DNA of 64,000 nucleotides from CAXBCP01 sp963974055 (GTDB lineage: Bacteria > Pseudomonadota > Alphaproteobacteria > MPNO01 > UBA830): assembly GCA_963974055.1 (NCBI GenBank), contig CAXBCP010000011.1, positions 71,676-135,675 on the forward strand, written 5' to 3'. Shown one piece after another: positions 8,652 to 17,623 of this stretch. The notes under the pieces are model-generated. The model made no database searches. It was not told the DNA's origin and was given only the letters and a program-made list of their open reading frames with translations. The position numbers and the translations under genes are program-made. The first letter of the stretch is position 1; the number at the start of each line of letters is the position of its first letter.

Positions 8652-9965
8652 TCATTTGATGAACGACGGAAGCCATAGGGCGACCGAGGGAAAGAGTATA
8701 AGCAGCGCCAGGACGAACAATTCGATGCAGACGAACGGCAGTGCCGCGGCGTAGATCTGCATCAGGCTCGTCTTGAACGGCGCGACGCCTTTCATGACGA
8801 AAAGCAGCAATCCGAAGGGCGGTGTCAGCAGGCTGATTTCCATGACGATCAGCATCAGCACCATCAGCCACAGCGTATCGATCCCCTGGGTGGCGGCGAA
8901 GGGCATGAAAAACGGCAGGGTGAGCAGCAGCATGCTGACCTGGTCCATGAAGGCGCCGAGGAACAACAACACCAGCATCATCACGATGATCGCGAGGAAC
9001 GGCGTCAGGTTCAGGGCCGTAATTTGCGACAGCAGACCGTCGACCGATCCGGAAACGGCAAGCACCTGGGAAAACGTCAGCGACCCGGCAATGATGATCA
9101 TGATCATCGTATTGATTTTCGCCGTTTCGAGCAGCGCCTTTTTCAGCGCCGCCCAGGTCAATGCGCGGTAGCACGCACAGGCAACCGCGGCGGCGATACA
9201 GCCGAGCGCGGCGGCTTCCGTCGGAGCGGCCCATTTGAAGAAGATGGATCCCACAACCACAACGAAGATCGAAAACAGCGGCAGGACATATTTGACGAAC
9301 GGCATCCACCGTTCCGCCGTCGTCATTTCCTCTACCTTGTAGGCCGGGGCGAGGGCGGGGTTGAGGCTGCACCGCCCGACCACATAGGCGACGAACAGGA
9401 TGGCCATCAGAATTCCCGGCACGATACCGGCGATCAGGAGCTTGGCGATGGACTGTTCCGCAAGGCTGGCCAGCAGCACGGCGAGGGCCGATGGCGGAAT
9501 CAGCATCGCGATACCGCCCGTGGCCATGATCGGCCCCATCGCGATGGTCGGCTGATAGCCCCGCTTCATCATGTCCGGCAGCAGGACGCTGCCGAGGATC
9601 GCCGTGTTGGCAATGGTCGAGCCCGACAGAGACGAGAAAACGGTGCCGCCGGCGATGGACACGACCGAAAGGCGTCCGGGCACCCGGGCGATCAGCCGGT
9701 CGACGGCAGCAATCGCCCGGAAGGCGACTCCGGTGTGAAAAAGCAGTTCCCCCATCAGCAGGAACAGCGCGACCGGGGTCAGCGAAAACCGCCCGATCGC
9801 CCGCTGAAATTCCATCGGCATCGAGGCCAGCCCGGCGCTGCCGCCCATGAAAACGGCGGTTCCGACGATATTCGCCGCAAAGAAGGCGATCACGACCGGC
9901 AGGCCCGCGAACATGCAGACGACGACGATGCCGAGCATCATGATAAGTGCGGTTTGCCATTCCAT
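8652..9965 (-). CDS. dctM: TRAP transporter large permease, DctM family
   Basis: This 437-residue protein with about 12 membrane segments has the DctM hallmarks GGTVFSSLSGSTIANTAIL, MATGGIAMLIPPSALAVLL and MEISLLTPPFGLLLFVM. It is the last gene of a minus-strand operon in the order receptor, DctQ, DctM, and starts 2 bp after the DctQ stop. It is a different paralogue from the permease at 6242. No strong terminator is seen in the 48 bp between its stop and the convergent deacetylase gene. Confidence 0.93.
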   Translation of the reverse strand: MEWQTALIMMLGIVVVCMFAGLPVVIAFFAANIVGTAVFMGGSAGLASMPMEFQRAIGRFSLTPVALFLLMGELLFHTGVAFRAIAAVDRLIARVPGRLSVVSIAGGTVFSSLSGSTIANTAILGSVLLPDMMKRGYQPTIAMGPIMATGGIAMLIPPSALAVLLASLAEQSIAKLLIAGIVPGILMAILFVAYVVGRCSLNPALAPAYKVEEMTTAERWMPFVKYVLPLFSIFVVVVGSIFFKWAAPTEAAALGCIAAAVACACYRALTWAALKKALLETAKINTMIMIIIAGSLTFSQVLAVSGSVDGLLSQITALNLTPFLAIIVMMLVLLFLGAFMDQVSMLLLTLPFFMPFAATQGIDTLWLMVLMLIVMEISLLTPPFGLLLFVMKGVAPFKTSLMQIYAAALPFVCIELFVLALLILFPSVALWLPSFIK

Positions 9966-9967
9966 CG

Positions 9968-10531
9968 TCAGAATCCCGGCTTGCTGGCAGCGTCGTCTTT
10001 TACGGCATCCGGATCGGTTGGCCGTCCGGCCCGGAGCAGAAATTCAATCGCGAGGAGCAGCAGCGATACCGTGAAAATGCCCATAAGCCAGGAATCGTGG
10101 ACCACAAGCGTCTTGAACTGCCGCGAGTCGCCGATGAATGCCTCGACACCCGCGCGCCAGCCGTAATAGCAGAGGGCAAGCGCCACTGTTGCCCCCAGAA
10201 CGTCGAGAACTTTCTCAAGGCCGCGGGAGACGCGGCGTGGCAGTGCGGACAGCAGCAGGTCGACACGGACATGGGCGCCTTCGCGCAGAACCCAGGGAGC
10301 GGCAAGAAACACGCCGGCATACAGGACGTATTCGATTACCTCGTAGAGCCACGGCATATTGCCGAGCCCGAGGCGGCGAATGGCGAGATCCAGCGCGATC
10401 GACACCGCAAAGAGCCCCATCGAAAACGCAACCAGATAGCCGAGCCCGAGATTCAGGCGCCCGAACAACCGGTCGATCCTCGCAAAAAGGCCCGACGCAT
10501 CGCCCGGCCCGGAATTATTCGGCGTTTGCAT
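9968..10531 (-). CDS. dctQ: TRAP transporter small permease, DctQ family
   Basis: This 187-residue protein has four hydrophobic segments, a cytoplasmic N-terminus of about 30 residues, and the DctQ-typical AAPWVLREGAHVRVDLLL between segments two and three. It lies between the receptor and large-permease genes of the same operon. The 65-bp gap after the receptor gene contains a small GC hairpin, as is common where the receptor is made in excess over the membrane subunits. Confidence 0.88.
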   Translation of the reverse strand: MQTPNNSGPGDASGLFARIDRLFGRLNLGLGYLVAFSMGLFAVSIALDLAIRRLGLGNMPWLYEVIEYVLYAGVFLAAPWVLREGAHVRVDLLLSALPRRVSRGLEKVLDVLGATVALALCYYGWRAGVEAFIGDSRQFKTLVVHDSWLMGIFTVSLLLLAIEFLLRAGRPTDPDAVKDDAASKPGF

Positions 10532-10554
10532 GATTTATTCGATAGTGGAGAGCC

Positions 10555-10574
10555 GGCCGGCTCGGTCGCCGGCC
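10555..10574 (-). other. Intercistronic hairpin between dctP and dctQ
   Basis: GGCCGGC and GCCGGCC form a 7-bp stem with a 6-nt loop. No T run follows on the minus strand, so it is more likely an RNA-stability or attenuation element than a full terminator. Confidence 0.4.
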
Positions 10575-10596
10575 AGCTTTCCGTATCTTGTCGTTC

Positions 10597-11559
10597 TTAC
10601 TGCTTCGTAAAAAGTTTTTTCAGCGCGGCCCCGTGTTCCGGGCTGCGCTCCAGAACGTTCGCCCAGCCGGCCTCACGCGCGGTGGTCAGCCATTTTTCCC
10701 GGTCGGCACCGGAGAAAGTGATGGCTTCGATGCCCTGGCTGGCCTGTTTTGCCGCCGCCGCTGTCGAAGCGGACCCAAAGGCCTTGGCAAGCCCTTCATA
10801 TTTGACGGCGAGGTCGGTAACCGCCTTTTTCTGGGCTGCGCTCAGTTTGTTCCAGGCGCTCATGCTCATCATGATATTGATGTCGGCGGAGTAGAAACCC
10901 GGGTCGACACGGTATTTGGTGACTTTGTGCCAGTCGGGCAGGATGCCGGTGATCGGCCAGCCATATCCGACGACGGTCCCGTTCTCCATGTAGGAATAGA
11001 CCTGTGCGATGTTCGACCGCTGGGTGGTTGCGCCCATGGCTTTGAAGAAAGCCGTGTAGATCGGCGCAACGCGGAGATGGAGCCCGGTAAGGTCGGGTTT
11101 GTCGATCTTCTTGTTCAGGTAGAGATGGAACGGAATGTAGCCCAGAATCCGGCCGACATAGCGAAGCCCTTTTTCGGCATGCAGCTTTTCCAGGTAGGCC
11201 ATGCCGCCGTTCTGGCGAAGTTCTTCGTTTGTCACCTCGATCAGCTTGATGGCATCGGCTTCGGGCAGAACGTTCTGGTAATAGGCCCCGGTGCAGGAAA
11301 CCATGCCGTAGACGCCCTTGGAAGCTTTCTGGACAAGTGTGAAGGGGCTGCCGATCGCCGGCGCGCCGCCGACATATTTTACCGTTACGCCCGCTCCCGA
11401 GCCGTTGAGTTCCGGGACGAACTGCTCGAAGGTCTTCGAAAAATACGTGCCCTTTGGAAAGCAACTGGCGCCCGTCATATTGGCGGCGATGGCAGAAAAG
11501 CTGCCGGTTGTGATTAAAGCGGCCGCTGCGGCCGCGATGGTCAGGTTCCGTCGGATCAT
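10597..11559 (-). CDS. dctP: TRAP transporter substrate-binding protein, DctP family
   Basis: The protein has 320 residues from the ATG at 11559. The frame is open 18 codons further upstream, but 11559 has a GGGAGAA ribosome-binding site and starts directly at the signal peptide MIRRNLTIAAAAAALI, cleaved near SAIAA. The DctP core is visible: LTGLHLRVAPIYTAFFKAMGA with the substrate-binding arginine, then an AQVYSYMENGTVVGYGWP segment. It is the first gene of a receptor-DctQ-DctM operon and is divergent from the second molybdenum hydroxylase gene at 11755. A shared regulatory region of about 195 bp lies between them. Confidence 0.9.
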   Translation of the reverse strand: MIRRNLTIAAAAAALITTGSFSAIAANMTGASCFPKGTYFSKTFEQFVPELNGSGAGVTVKYVGGAPAIGSPFTLVQKASKGVYGMVSCTGAYYQNVLPEADAIKLIEVTNEELRQNGGMAYLEKLHAEKGLRYVGRILGYIPFHLYLNKKIDKPDLTGLHLRVAPIYTAFFKAMGATTQRSNIAQVYSYMENGTVVGYGWPITGILPDWHKVTKYRVDPGFYSADINIMMSMSAWNKLSAAQKKAVTDLAVKYEGLAKAFGSASTAAAAKQASQGIEAITFSGADREKWLTTAREAGWANVLERSPEHGAALKKLFTKQ

Positions 11560-11754
11560 CGGTGTTCTCCCAGTTTCGTTCGACCCGGCGCATATCTTTA
11601 CGCTCTGAGTCATAAGTTCATTTTTAATGGTAGGAGTTTAGCGGATACCTGCCACTCCGCAAGGTTGGAATGCCCGGCATGACGGGCTTGGTTGACTCGC
11701 CGGCATCGCCCTCCGAAAGTCGGTATTCCGATATTCTGACAAAGGTATTCGCCC

Positions 11755-14079
11755 ATGACCGCAATGATCGGCCAGTCGCCGCTGCGCAAGGAAGATATTC
11801 GCCTGCTGACCGGGCGGGGGCAATATGCCGACGACACCAATGTCGAGGGCCAACTGCAGGTCTTCATGCTCGGTTCCGTTCACGCGCATGCGGAAATAAA
11901 GAGCATGGATACACGCGCGGCGAAAGCGGCCCCCGGGGTGGTGGACGTGCTGACCGGCGCCGACTGGATCGCCGACGGCCTGGGGCCGATCCCGCACAAT
12001 CTCGGGTTTTCGAGCCCGCCGGATATCGCCCTGCAGAACCGGGACGGCACGGACCGTTTCGTGGCGCCGCATTATCCGATGCCCGCAGACCGGGTCCGCC
12101 AGGTCGGCGAACCGGTGGCGATGGTGCTGGCGGAAACCTATGCACAGGCGAAGGACGCGGCGGAACTGATCGAGATCGATTACGCGCTCCTCAACGTCAT
12201 TGTCGATACGGAAGGGGCGACCGATCCGGCGGCACCCGTGCTGTGGCCGGACCTCGGGTCGAACGTCGCGATCGACGCAGACGTGAACGACCCGGCTGAG
12301 ACCGCCCGGATCATTGCCGGCGCCGCGCATGTCATACGATTGAAGACGCCGCTGAGCCGGGTCGCCGGCGTTCCGATGGAGCCCCGTTCGGCCATCGGCG
12401 AATTCGATGCCGGGGGGCGCTATATCCTGCAGACCACGGCGGGGAGCATCTATCGTCTGAAGACCGAACTGGCGCAGATTTTCGGCGCGCCTGAAGACGA
12501 TGTGCGGGTGGTCATTCGCGATGCCGGGGGCTCCTACGGACCCCGCAACGCCCTGTATTTCGAACACCCCCTCGTGTTGTGGGCGGCGAAGCGCGTCGGG
12601 CGTCCGGTCAAGTGGACGTCGGACCGGACCGAGACCATGCTGACCGACTATCAGGCGCGCGACCTGGTGATCGACGCGACCATGGCGTTCGACGCGGACG
12701 GGCGTATCGTCGCGCTGCATACGACGAATACGTCGAACATCGGCGCCTATTCGGCGTCGTGGATTCCCCTGGTGAAGGGGGTGGAGATATCAACCGTTCT
12801 GTACCGTATGGCCGCTGTTTCGGCGCGCGCCATCGCCGTGCAGACGAACACGCCGCCGACCTATCCCTATCGCAGCGCCGGCCGGCCCGAAGTGATGTAT
12901 GCGATGGAACGCATGATGGATATGGCGGCGGAAGCGACCGGGCTCGACCGCGTGGAGATCCGCCGCCGCAATCTCGCCCGGCCCGACGAAATGCCCTACG
13001 ACAACGGGTTCGGGCTGATATTCGAAGCCGCCGACTTCCCCGCCGCGCTGGAAGCCGCCGTGAATCTGTCCGGCTGGGACGGTTTCGAGGCCCGCCGGGA
13101 AGCCGCGCGCAGACGTGGAAAACTGTGCGGGATCGGCATTGCGGATTACGCCGATTTGTCCACCGGCTATCCCCGCGAATGGACCGAGATCGACGTTCTG
13201 CCGGAAGGGTCAATCCAGGTGCAGATCGGCACCATGGCGACCGGGCAGGGACACCAGACCACCTTCAGCCAGATGCTCTCGGAGGTTCTGGAGGCACCCT
13301 ACGATGCGATCGAAATCGGCTATGGCGACACCGACAGGATCAGGGACGGCGGCGGCACCCATTCCGGCCGCAGCATGCGCATGGGCGCGATCGTGCTGTG
13401 CGATGCCAGCGCAAAGATCATCGCCCGGGCGACGCGGATCGCCGCCCAGGTGCTCGAAGCGGCGGATGCCGACATCGAATATGCCGACGCGATGTTCACG
13501 GTCGCAGGCACCGACCGGCGGATCGGCCTGTTCGAGGTTGCCGCCGCCGCCCGCGATCGCACCGACCTGCCGGAGGATTTGCAGGGTCCCCTGCGCGAAG
13601 AGGCGGACACGCATTATGCCCGGGCGGTGATCGGGTCGGGCTGTCACGTCTGCGAAGTGGAAATCGATCCCGACACCGGCGTCGTCGAGGTGGTGGACTG
13701 GACAGCGGTCGACGATGTCGGGCGCGCGATCAACCCGATGACCCTCGACGGTCAGACCCATGGCGGCGTCATGCAGGGGATCGGCCAGGCGCTGATGGAA
13801 AACTGCGCCTACGATACGGCGACCGGCCAGATGATGGGGGCGACCTTCATGGACTACGCCATGCCGCGGGCGGATAACGCGCCTGCCTATCGCACGGAAT
13901 TTCTCGAAGTGCCGAGCCCGTCGAACCCGCTGGGAATCAAGCCGGGCAGCGAAGGCGGCACGGCGGTCGCCCCGGCGGCGGTCGCCAACGCCATCGTCGA
14001 CGCGCTCAAGGAATTCGGCGTAAGGCACATCGATCTGCCGGCGACGCCGGAACGCGTTTGGCGGGCGATGCGGGGCTAG
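11755..14079 (+). CDS. Molybdopterin-binding hydroxylase large subunit (xanthine dehydrogenase/CoxL family), second copy
   Basis: This 774-residue protein is homologous over its whole length to the one at 2003-4363. Shared signatures are the N-terminal SPLRKEDIRLLTGRGQYADD, a central GGSYGPRN in place of GGGFGAKN, TYPYRSAGRPEV, and ATGQGHQT. The terminal KPGSEGGT supplies the probable catalytic Glu733. The family hydroxylates aldehydes, CO or N-heteroaromatics with a Mo-dithiolene cofactor. As with the first copy, no 2Fe-2S or FAD subunit gene is adjacent. It is divergent from a TRAP operon and converges tail to tail, without a gap, on the crotonase gene. Confidence 0.87.
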   Translation: MTAMIGQSPLRKEDIRLLTGRGQYADDTNVEGQLQVFMLGSVHAHAEIKSMDTRAAKAAPGVVDVLTGADWIADGLGPIPHNLGFSSPPDIALQNRDGTDRFVAPHYPMPADRVRQVGEPVAMVLAETYAQAKDAAELIEIDYALLNVIVDTEGATDPAAPVLWPDLGSNVAIDADVNDPAETARIIAGAAHVIRLKTPLSRVAGVPMEPRSAIGEFDAGGRYILQTTAGSIYRLKTELAQIFGAPEDDVRVVIRDAGGSYGPRNALYFEHPLVLWAAKRVGRPVKWTSDRTETMLTDYQARDLVIDATMAFDADGRIVALHTTNTSNIGAYSASWIPLVKGVEISTVLYRMAAVSARAIAVQTNTPPTYPYRSAGRPEVMYAMERMMDMAAEATGLDRVEIRRRNLARPDEMPYDNGFGLIFEAADFPAALEAAVNLSGWDGFEARREAARRRGKLCGIGIADYADLSTGYPREWTEIDVLPEGSIQVQIGTMATGQGHQTTFSQMLSEVLEAPYDAIEIGYGDTDRIRDGGGTHSGRSMRMGAIVLCDASAKIIARATRIAAQVLEAADADIEYADAMFTVAGTDRRIGLFEVAAAARDRTDLPEDLQGPLREEADTHYARAVIGSGCHVCEVEIDPDTGVVEVVDWTAVDDVGRAINPMTLDGQTHGGVMQGIGQALMENCAYDTATGQMMGATFMDYAMPRADNAPAYRTEFLEVPSPSNPLGIKPGSEGGTAVAPAAVANAIVDALKEFGVRHIDLPATPERVWRAMRG

Positions 14080-14862
14080 TTATTTTTCGTCGAAGCGGAT
14101 GTCCCGTTTTTCGAGGAATGCCCGCATGCCTTCCTGGGCGTCTTCCGATGCCTGGGTCAGGGCCGATGCCAGGGATTCCACGAAATAGCCTTCGCTCTCG
14201 CCCATGCGGTCGATGCGCTGGATGGTGTTGAGCATCATCTTGTTGGCGAGCGGCGCATTGCCGGAAATCGTTTCCGCCAGTTCCATCGCCTTGTCGAACG
14301 CCTCGCCGGCGCCGACGAGATGGTGCGACAGGCCCATCTGCTGGCCTTCCTCGGCGTTGAGGCGACGCCCGGTCAGCATCATTTCGGTCATCCGGCCGGG
14401 GCCGATCACGCGGGCGACGCGAATGCTGGCGCCGCCGCCGACATAGATGCCGCGCCGTCCTTCGGGCAGTTGATAGATGGTCGACGGCTCGGCGACCCGG
14501 ACATGCGCCGTCGTGGCCAGTTCCAGCCCGCCGCCCATGACGGCGCCCTGCATCGCCGCGACAACCGGCAGCCCGCCATACTGGATCAGGTCGAATGTGC
14601 GGTGCCAGTAGCGGGAAACATCGAACGCCTCGTCGACATTGCGTTCCTTGTGCTGGGCGAGGTCGAGGCCGGCGCAGAAATGATCGCCGTTCGCCCGCAG
14701 CACGACGGCGAGCGCTTCGCCGGGCGGCGCGCTGAAGAAACGGTTGATGTCCTGGATCAGCGTTTCGTTGACCGCATTTCGTTTCTCGGGACGGTTCAGC
14801 GTCAGGACGGCAATACGGCCGCGCATCTCGAAGTCGATCAGGTCGGATGTAAATGCGGTCAC
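14080..14862 (-). CDS. Enoyl-CoA hydratase/isomerase (crotonase) family protein
   Basis: The protein has 260 residues. The start is taken as GTG at 14862, preceded by GGAGGA at good spacing. The frame is open further upstream but without support. Crotonase motifs are present: ALAVVLRANGDHFCAGLDLAQ forms part of the oxyanion hole, AAMQGAVMGGGLELA follows, and YQLPEGRRGIYVGGGAS has the catalytic-type Glu. A C-terminal trimerisation helix region follows. These enzymes hydrate or cleave acyl-CoA thioesters. It is divergent from an SDR and a feruloyl-CoA-synthase-like ligase, which suggests side-chain shortening of an aromatic acyl-CoA. This specificity is inferred from context. Confidence 0.85.
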   Translation of the reverse strand: MTAFTSDLIDFEMRGRIAVLTLNRPEKRNAVNETLIQDINRFFSAPPGEALAVVLRANGDHFCAGLDLAQHKERNVDEAFDVSRYWHRTFDLIQYGGLPVVAAMQGAVMGGGLELATTAHVRVAEPSTIYQLPEGRRGIYVGGGASIRVARVIGPGRMTEMMLTGRRLNAEEGQQMGLSHHLVGAGEAFDKAMELAETISGNAPLANKMMLNTIQRIDRMGESEGYFVESLASALTQASEDAQEGMRAFLEKRDIRFDEK

Positions 14863-14984
14863 GGGATTGTCCTCCGGATGACACTGGACAGCGCAGGAGA
14901 GGACTCTATAAGTGGCCTGAAACGCGGTGTAAACTCTGCGACAAATAAGAATTCGTCCAACGGAATATCCAGGGGAGAAACGGG

Positions 14985-15749
14985 ATGAATATCGACGGAC
15001 ATGCCGCAATCGTTGCGGGCGGCGCCTCGGGGCTCGGTGCGGCGACGGCGCGCGCGCTGGCCGGTGCCGGCGGCAGGGTCGCCGTGCTCGACGTGAATAT
15101 GGATGTCGCCACCGCGACGGCGGCCGAAATCGGCGGGATAGCGGTGCAGTGCGACGTGACCGATGCGGCGGGGGCGCAAGCGGCGGTCGCGCAGGCGGTG
15201 GAGGCCCTCGGCGTGCCCCGCGTGCTGGTCAATTGCGCCGGGATCGGTCCGGCGGAACGCATCCTCGGGCGCGAAGGTCCGCAACCGCTGGAAAATTATG
15301 CACGGTGCATCAACATCAACGTGATCGGTACGTTCAACATGCTGCGCCTCGTGTCGCAGCACATGAGCCAGGCCGCCGCGCTCGACGAAGACGGCGAGCG
15401 TGGCGTGGTCGTGAACACGTCTTCGGTCGCCGCCTATGACGGGCAGGTCGGCCAGGCCGCCTATGCATCGTCGAAGGGCGCGATTGCCGGGTTGACCCTG
15501 CCGGCGGCGCGTGAACTCGCCCGCTACGGAATCCGGGTTGTCGCCATTGCGCCGGGCGTCTTCGAGACACCTATGCTTCGCGGGCTGCCGCAGCCGGCCC
15601 AGGAATCGCTCGAACAGGCGACCCCGTTTCCGTCCCGCCTCGGCACGCCGGATGAATACGCGAATTTTGTCATGTGTATCCTGGGCAACAAGATGCTCAA
15701 CGGCGAAGTCGTCCGGCTCGACGGCGCGTTGCGTCTCTCGCACGGATAG
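14985..15749 (+). CDS. SDR-family 3-hydroxyacyl-CoA dehydrogenase-like protein
   Basis: This 254-residue Rossmann-fold short-chain dehydrogenase has an AGGGGAG ribosome-binding site before its ATG. The N-terminal VAGGASGLGAATARAL binds NAD. NCAGIGPAERIL carries the NAG motif. VNTSSVAAYDGQVGQAAYASSKGAIAG contains the catalytic Ser and the YASSK pair. The long insertion between the cofactor domain and the catalytic Ser resembles HSD10-type 3-hydroxyacyl-CoA dehydrogenases. It starts an apparent plus-strand operon with the CoA ligase and the extradiol dioxygenase, and would oxidise the hydroxyacyl-CoA made by the crotonase. Confidence 0.85.
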   Translation: MNIDGHAAIVAGGASGLGAATARALAGAGGRVAVLDVNMDVATATAAEIGGIAVQCDVTDAAGAQAAVAQAVEALGVPRVLVNCAGIGPAERILGREGPQPLENYARCININVIGTFNMLRLVSQHMSQAAALDEDGERGVVVNTSSVAAYDGQVGQAAYASSKGAIAGLTLPAARELARYGIRVVAIAPGVFETPMLRGLPQPAQESLEQATPFPSRLGTPDEYANFVMCILGNKMLNGEVVRLDGALRLSHG

Positions 15750-15763
15750 GATCCGGGGCGGAG

Positions 15764-17593
15764 ATGGACAATATGGCGGATAGCGGAATGAAGCGGTTCG
15801 GCGTCGACGTAGAAAAACGCGACGACGGCACCACGATCCTGCGCTGCCCGGAGCCGCTCGGGCCGGTGCCTCAGAGTCTGATCGCCCTGCTGCGCGAACG
15901 GGCCGCGGCGCATCCCGACCGCGATTTCCTGCGCGAACGCGACGACACCGGCGCCTGGCGCCGCGTGACCTATGCCGACGTCCTGAACGGGGCCAATGCC
16001 GTCGCCCGGACATTGCTCAACGGCGGGTACGGACAGGACCGGCCGCTCGCGATCCTGTCGGACAATTCGATCAACCAGGCGATCGTGATGTTCGGTGCGA
16101 TGACCGTCGGCATGCCGGCGATGCCCGTGTCCCCGGCCTATTCCCTGATGAGCCAGGACCATGAAAAGCTCAACATGGTGATCGGGCATAACGATCCGGC
16201 CGTGATTTTCGTCGACAACCCGGCCCCGTTCGCAAAAGCGCTGGCCGCAATCGACATGTCGGGGCGCAGGCTGGTCGTCGGCAGGGCGGACGGTGCGCCC
16301 GACGGTGCGGAACTGTTGTCGGACTGGCTCGATGCGCCGCCCGGGCCCGAGGTGGACGCGGCGGCGGCGGCAATTGGCCCGGATACGATCGGGAAGATAT
16401 TGCTGACGTCGGGGTCTACGGGGCTGCCGAAGGGCGTTCTGAATTCGCACCTGATGATGACGTCGAACCAGGTTTCGATCGCGCAGGTTTGCACGTTCCT
16501 CCGCGAAGATCCGCCTGTCTTTCTCGACTGGCTGCCATGGAATCATACGTTCGGCGGAAATCATAACCTGAACATGGTCCTGTATAACGGCGGCACGATG
16601 TATATCGACGAGGGACGGCCTGTGCCCGGCCGGATCGAAACGACGATCGCCAATCTGAAGGAAGTGTCGCCGACGCTCTATCTGAATGTGCCGCGCGGGT
16701 TCGACCTTCTGCTGCCGCTCCTGGAAGCGGATCACGAGGCGCGGGACGGACTGTTCCGCAATCTCAAGATTCTGTTCTTCGCCGGGGCGGCATTGCCGAG
16801 AAACGTTTGGGACCGCCTCGACCGCCTGGCTGTCAAGGTCAGAGGCGAAAGCGTGCCGATCACAACGTCTCTCGGCTCCACCGAAACTGCACCGGCTGCC
16901 ACGTTCATGAACTGGCAGCCGAAATCGGTGGGGAATATCGGGGTGCCGCTTCCGGGGAACGAACTGAAACTGGTGCCCAACGGCGACAAGCTGGAAATCC
17001 GGATGCGCGGCCCCATCATCACGCCGGGCTACTACAAACAGGACGACCTGACTGCCGCGGCATTCGACGAGGAAGGTTTTTTCCGTATCGGCGATGCCGG
17101 CAAGTTCGAGGCCGAAGACGACCCTGCCGAGGGCGTGGTTTTCGACGGACGCGTCGCCGAGAATTTCAAGCTTCTGTCGGGGACATGGGTGCACGCGGGC
17201 CAGCTTCGCCTGCAGGCTATTGCCGCTGCAGCCCCGGTCATTCAGGATGCCGTGATCACGGGACAGGACCGGGACGAGGTCGGGCTCCTCGCCTTTACAA
17301 GCGTCGACGGGTGCCGTTCACTGGTCGGTGCGGATCTGGCGCCGGACGAACTGGTGGTTCACCCGGCTGTGCATGAACGGCTTATGGCCGGGCTTGCCGC
17401 CCATAATGCCGAAAACCCGGGAAGTTCCACCCGTGTAAAACGGGTTCTGCTGATGACCGAGCCGCCCCAGATCGACGCGGGCGAAATCACCGATAAAGGC
17501 TATATCAACCAACGCGCCGTGCTGTCGCGACGGGCGGCCGAAGTAGACAGGCTTTACACAGGCGGTGACGGCGATATCGTTGACGTTAAATAA
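15764..17593 (+). CDS. AMP-forming CoA ligase, feruloyl-CoA synthase-like
   Basis: About 609 residues. ATG 15764 and ATG 15773 are both possible starts; an upstream-extended frame would overlap the SDR gene and lacks support. It is an adenylate-forming enzyme with the P-loop LLTSGSTGLPKGVLNSH, the SLGSTETAPA motif and a GDAGKFE segment. The N-terminal PEPLGPVPQSLIALLRERAA and WRRVTYADVLNGANAVARTLL resemble feruloyl-CoA synthases more than fatty acyl ligases. The C-terminal catalytic lysine region is atypical, since no plain GKxxK is seen at the end. It would activate an aromatic carboxylate with ATP and CoA. The substrate is inferred. Confidence 0.8.
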   Translation: MDNMADSGMKRFGVDVEKRDDGTTILRCPEPLGPVPQSLIALLRERAAAHPDRDFLRERDDTGAWRRVTYADVLNGANAVARTLLNGGYGQDRPLAILSDNSINQAIVMFGAMTVGMPAMPVSPAYSLMSQDHEKLNMVIGHNDPAVIFVDNPAPFAKALAAIDMSGRRLVVGRADGAPDGAELLSDWLDAPPGPEVDAAAAAIGPDTIGKILLTSGSTGLPKGVLNSHLMMTSNQVSIAQVCTFLREDPPVFLDWLPWNHTFGGNHNLNMVLYNGGTMYIDEGRPVPGRIETTIANLKEVSPTLYLNVPRGFDLLLPLLEADHEARDGLFRNLKILFFAGAALPRNVWDRLDRLAVKVRGESVPITTSLGSTETAPAATFMNWQPKSVGNIGVPLPGNELKLVPNGDKLEIRMRGPIITPGYYKQDDLTAAAFDEEGFFRIGDAGKFEAEDDPAEGVVFDGRVAENFKLLSGTWVHAGQLRLQAIAAAAPVIQDAVITGQDRDEVGLLAFTSVDGCRSLVGADLAPDELVVHPAVHERLMAGLAAHNAENPGSSTRVKRVLLMTEPPQIDAGEITDKGYINQRAVLSRRAAEVDRLYTGGDGDIVDVK

Positions 17594-17623
17594 TTCAACA
17601 GCCTCAGGGCAAAAGGAGGATCG

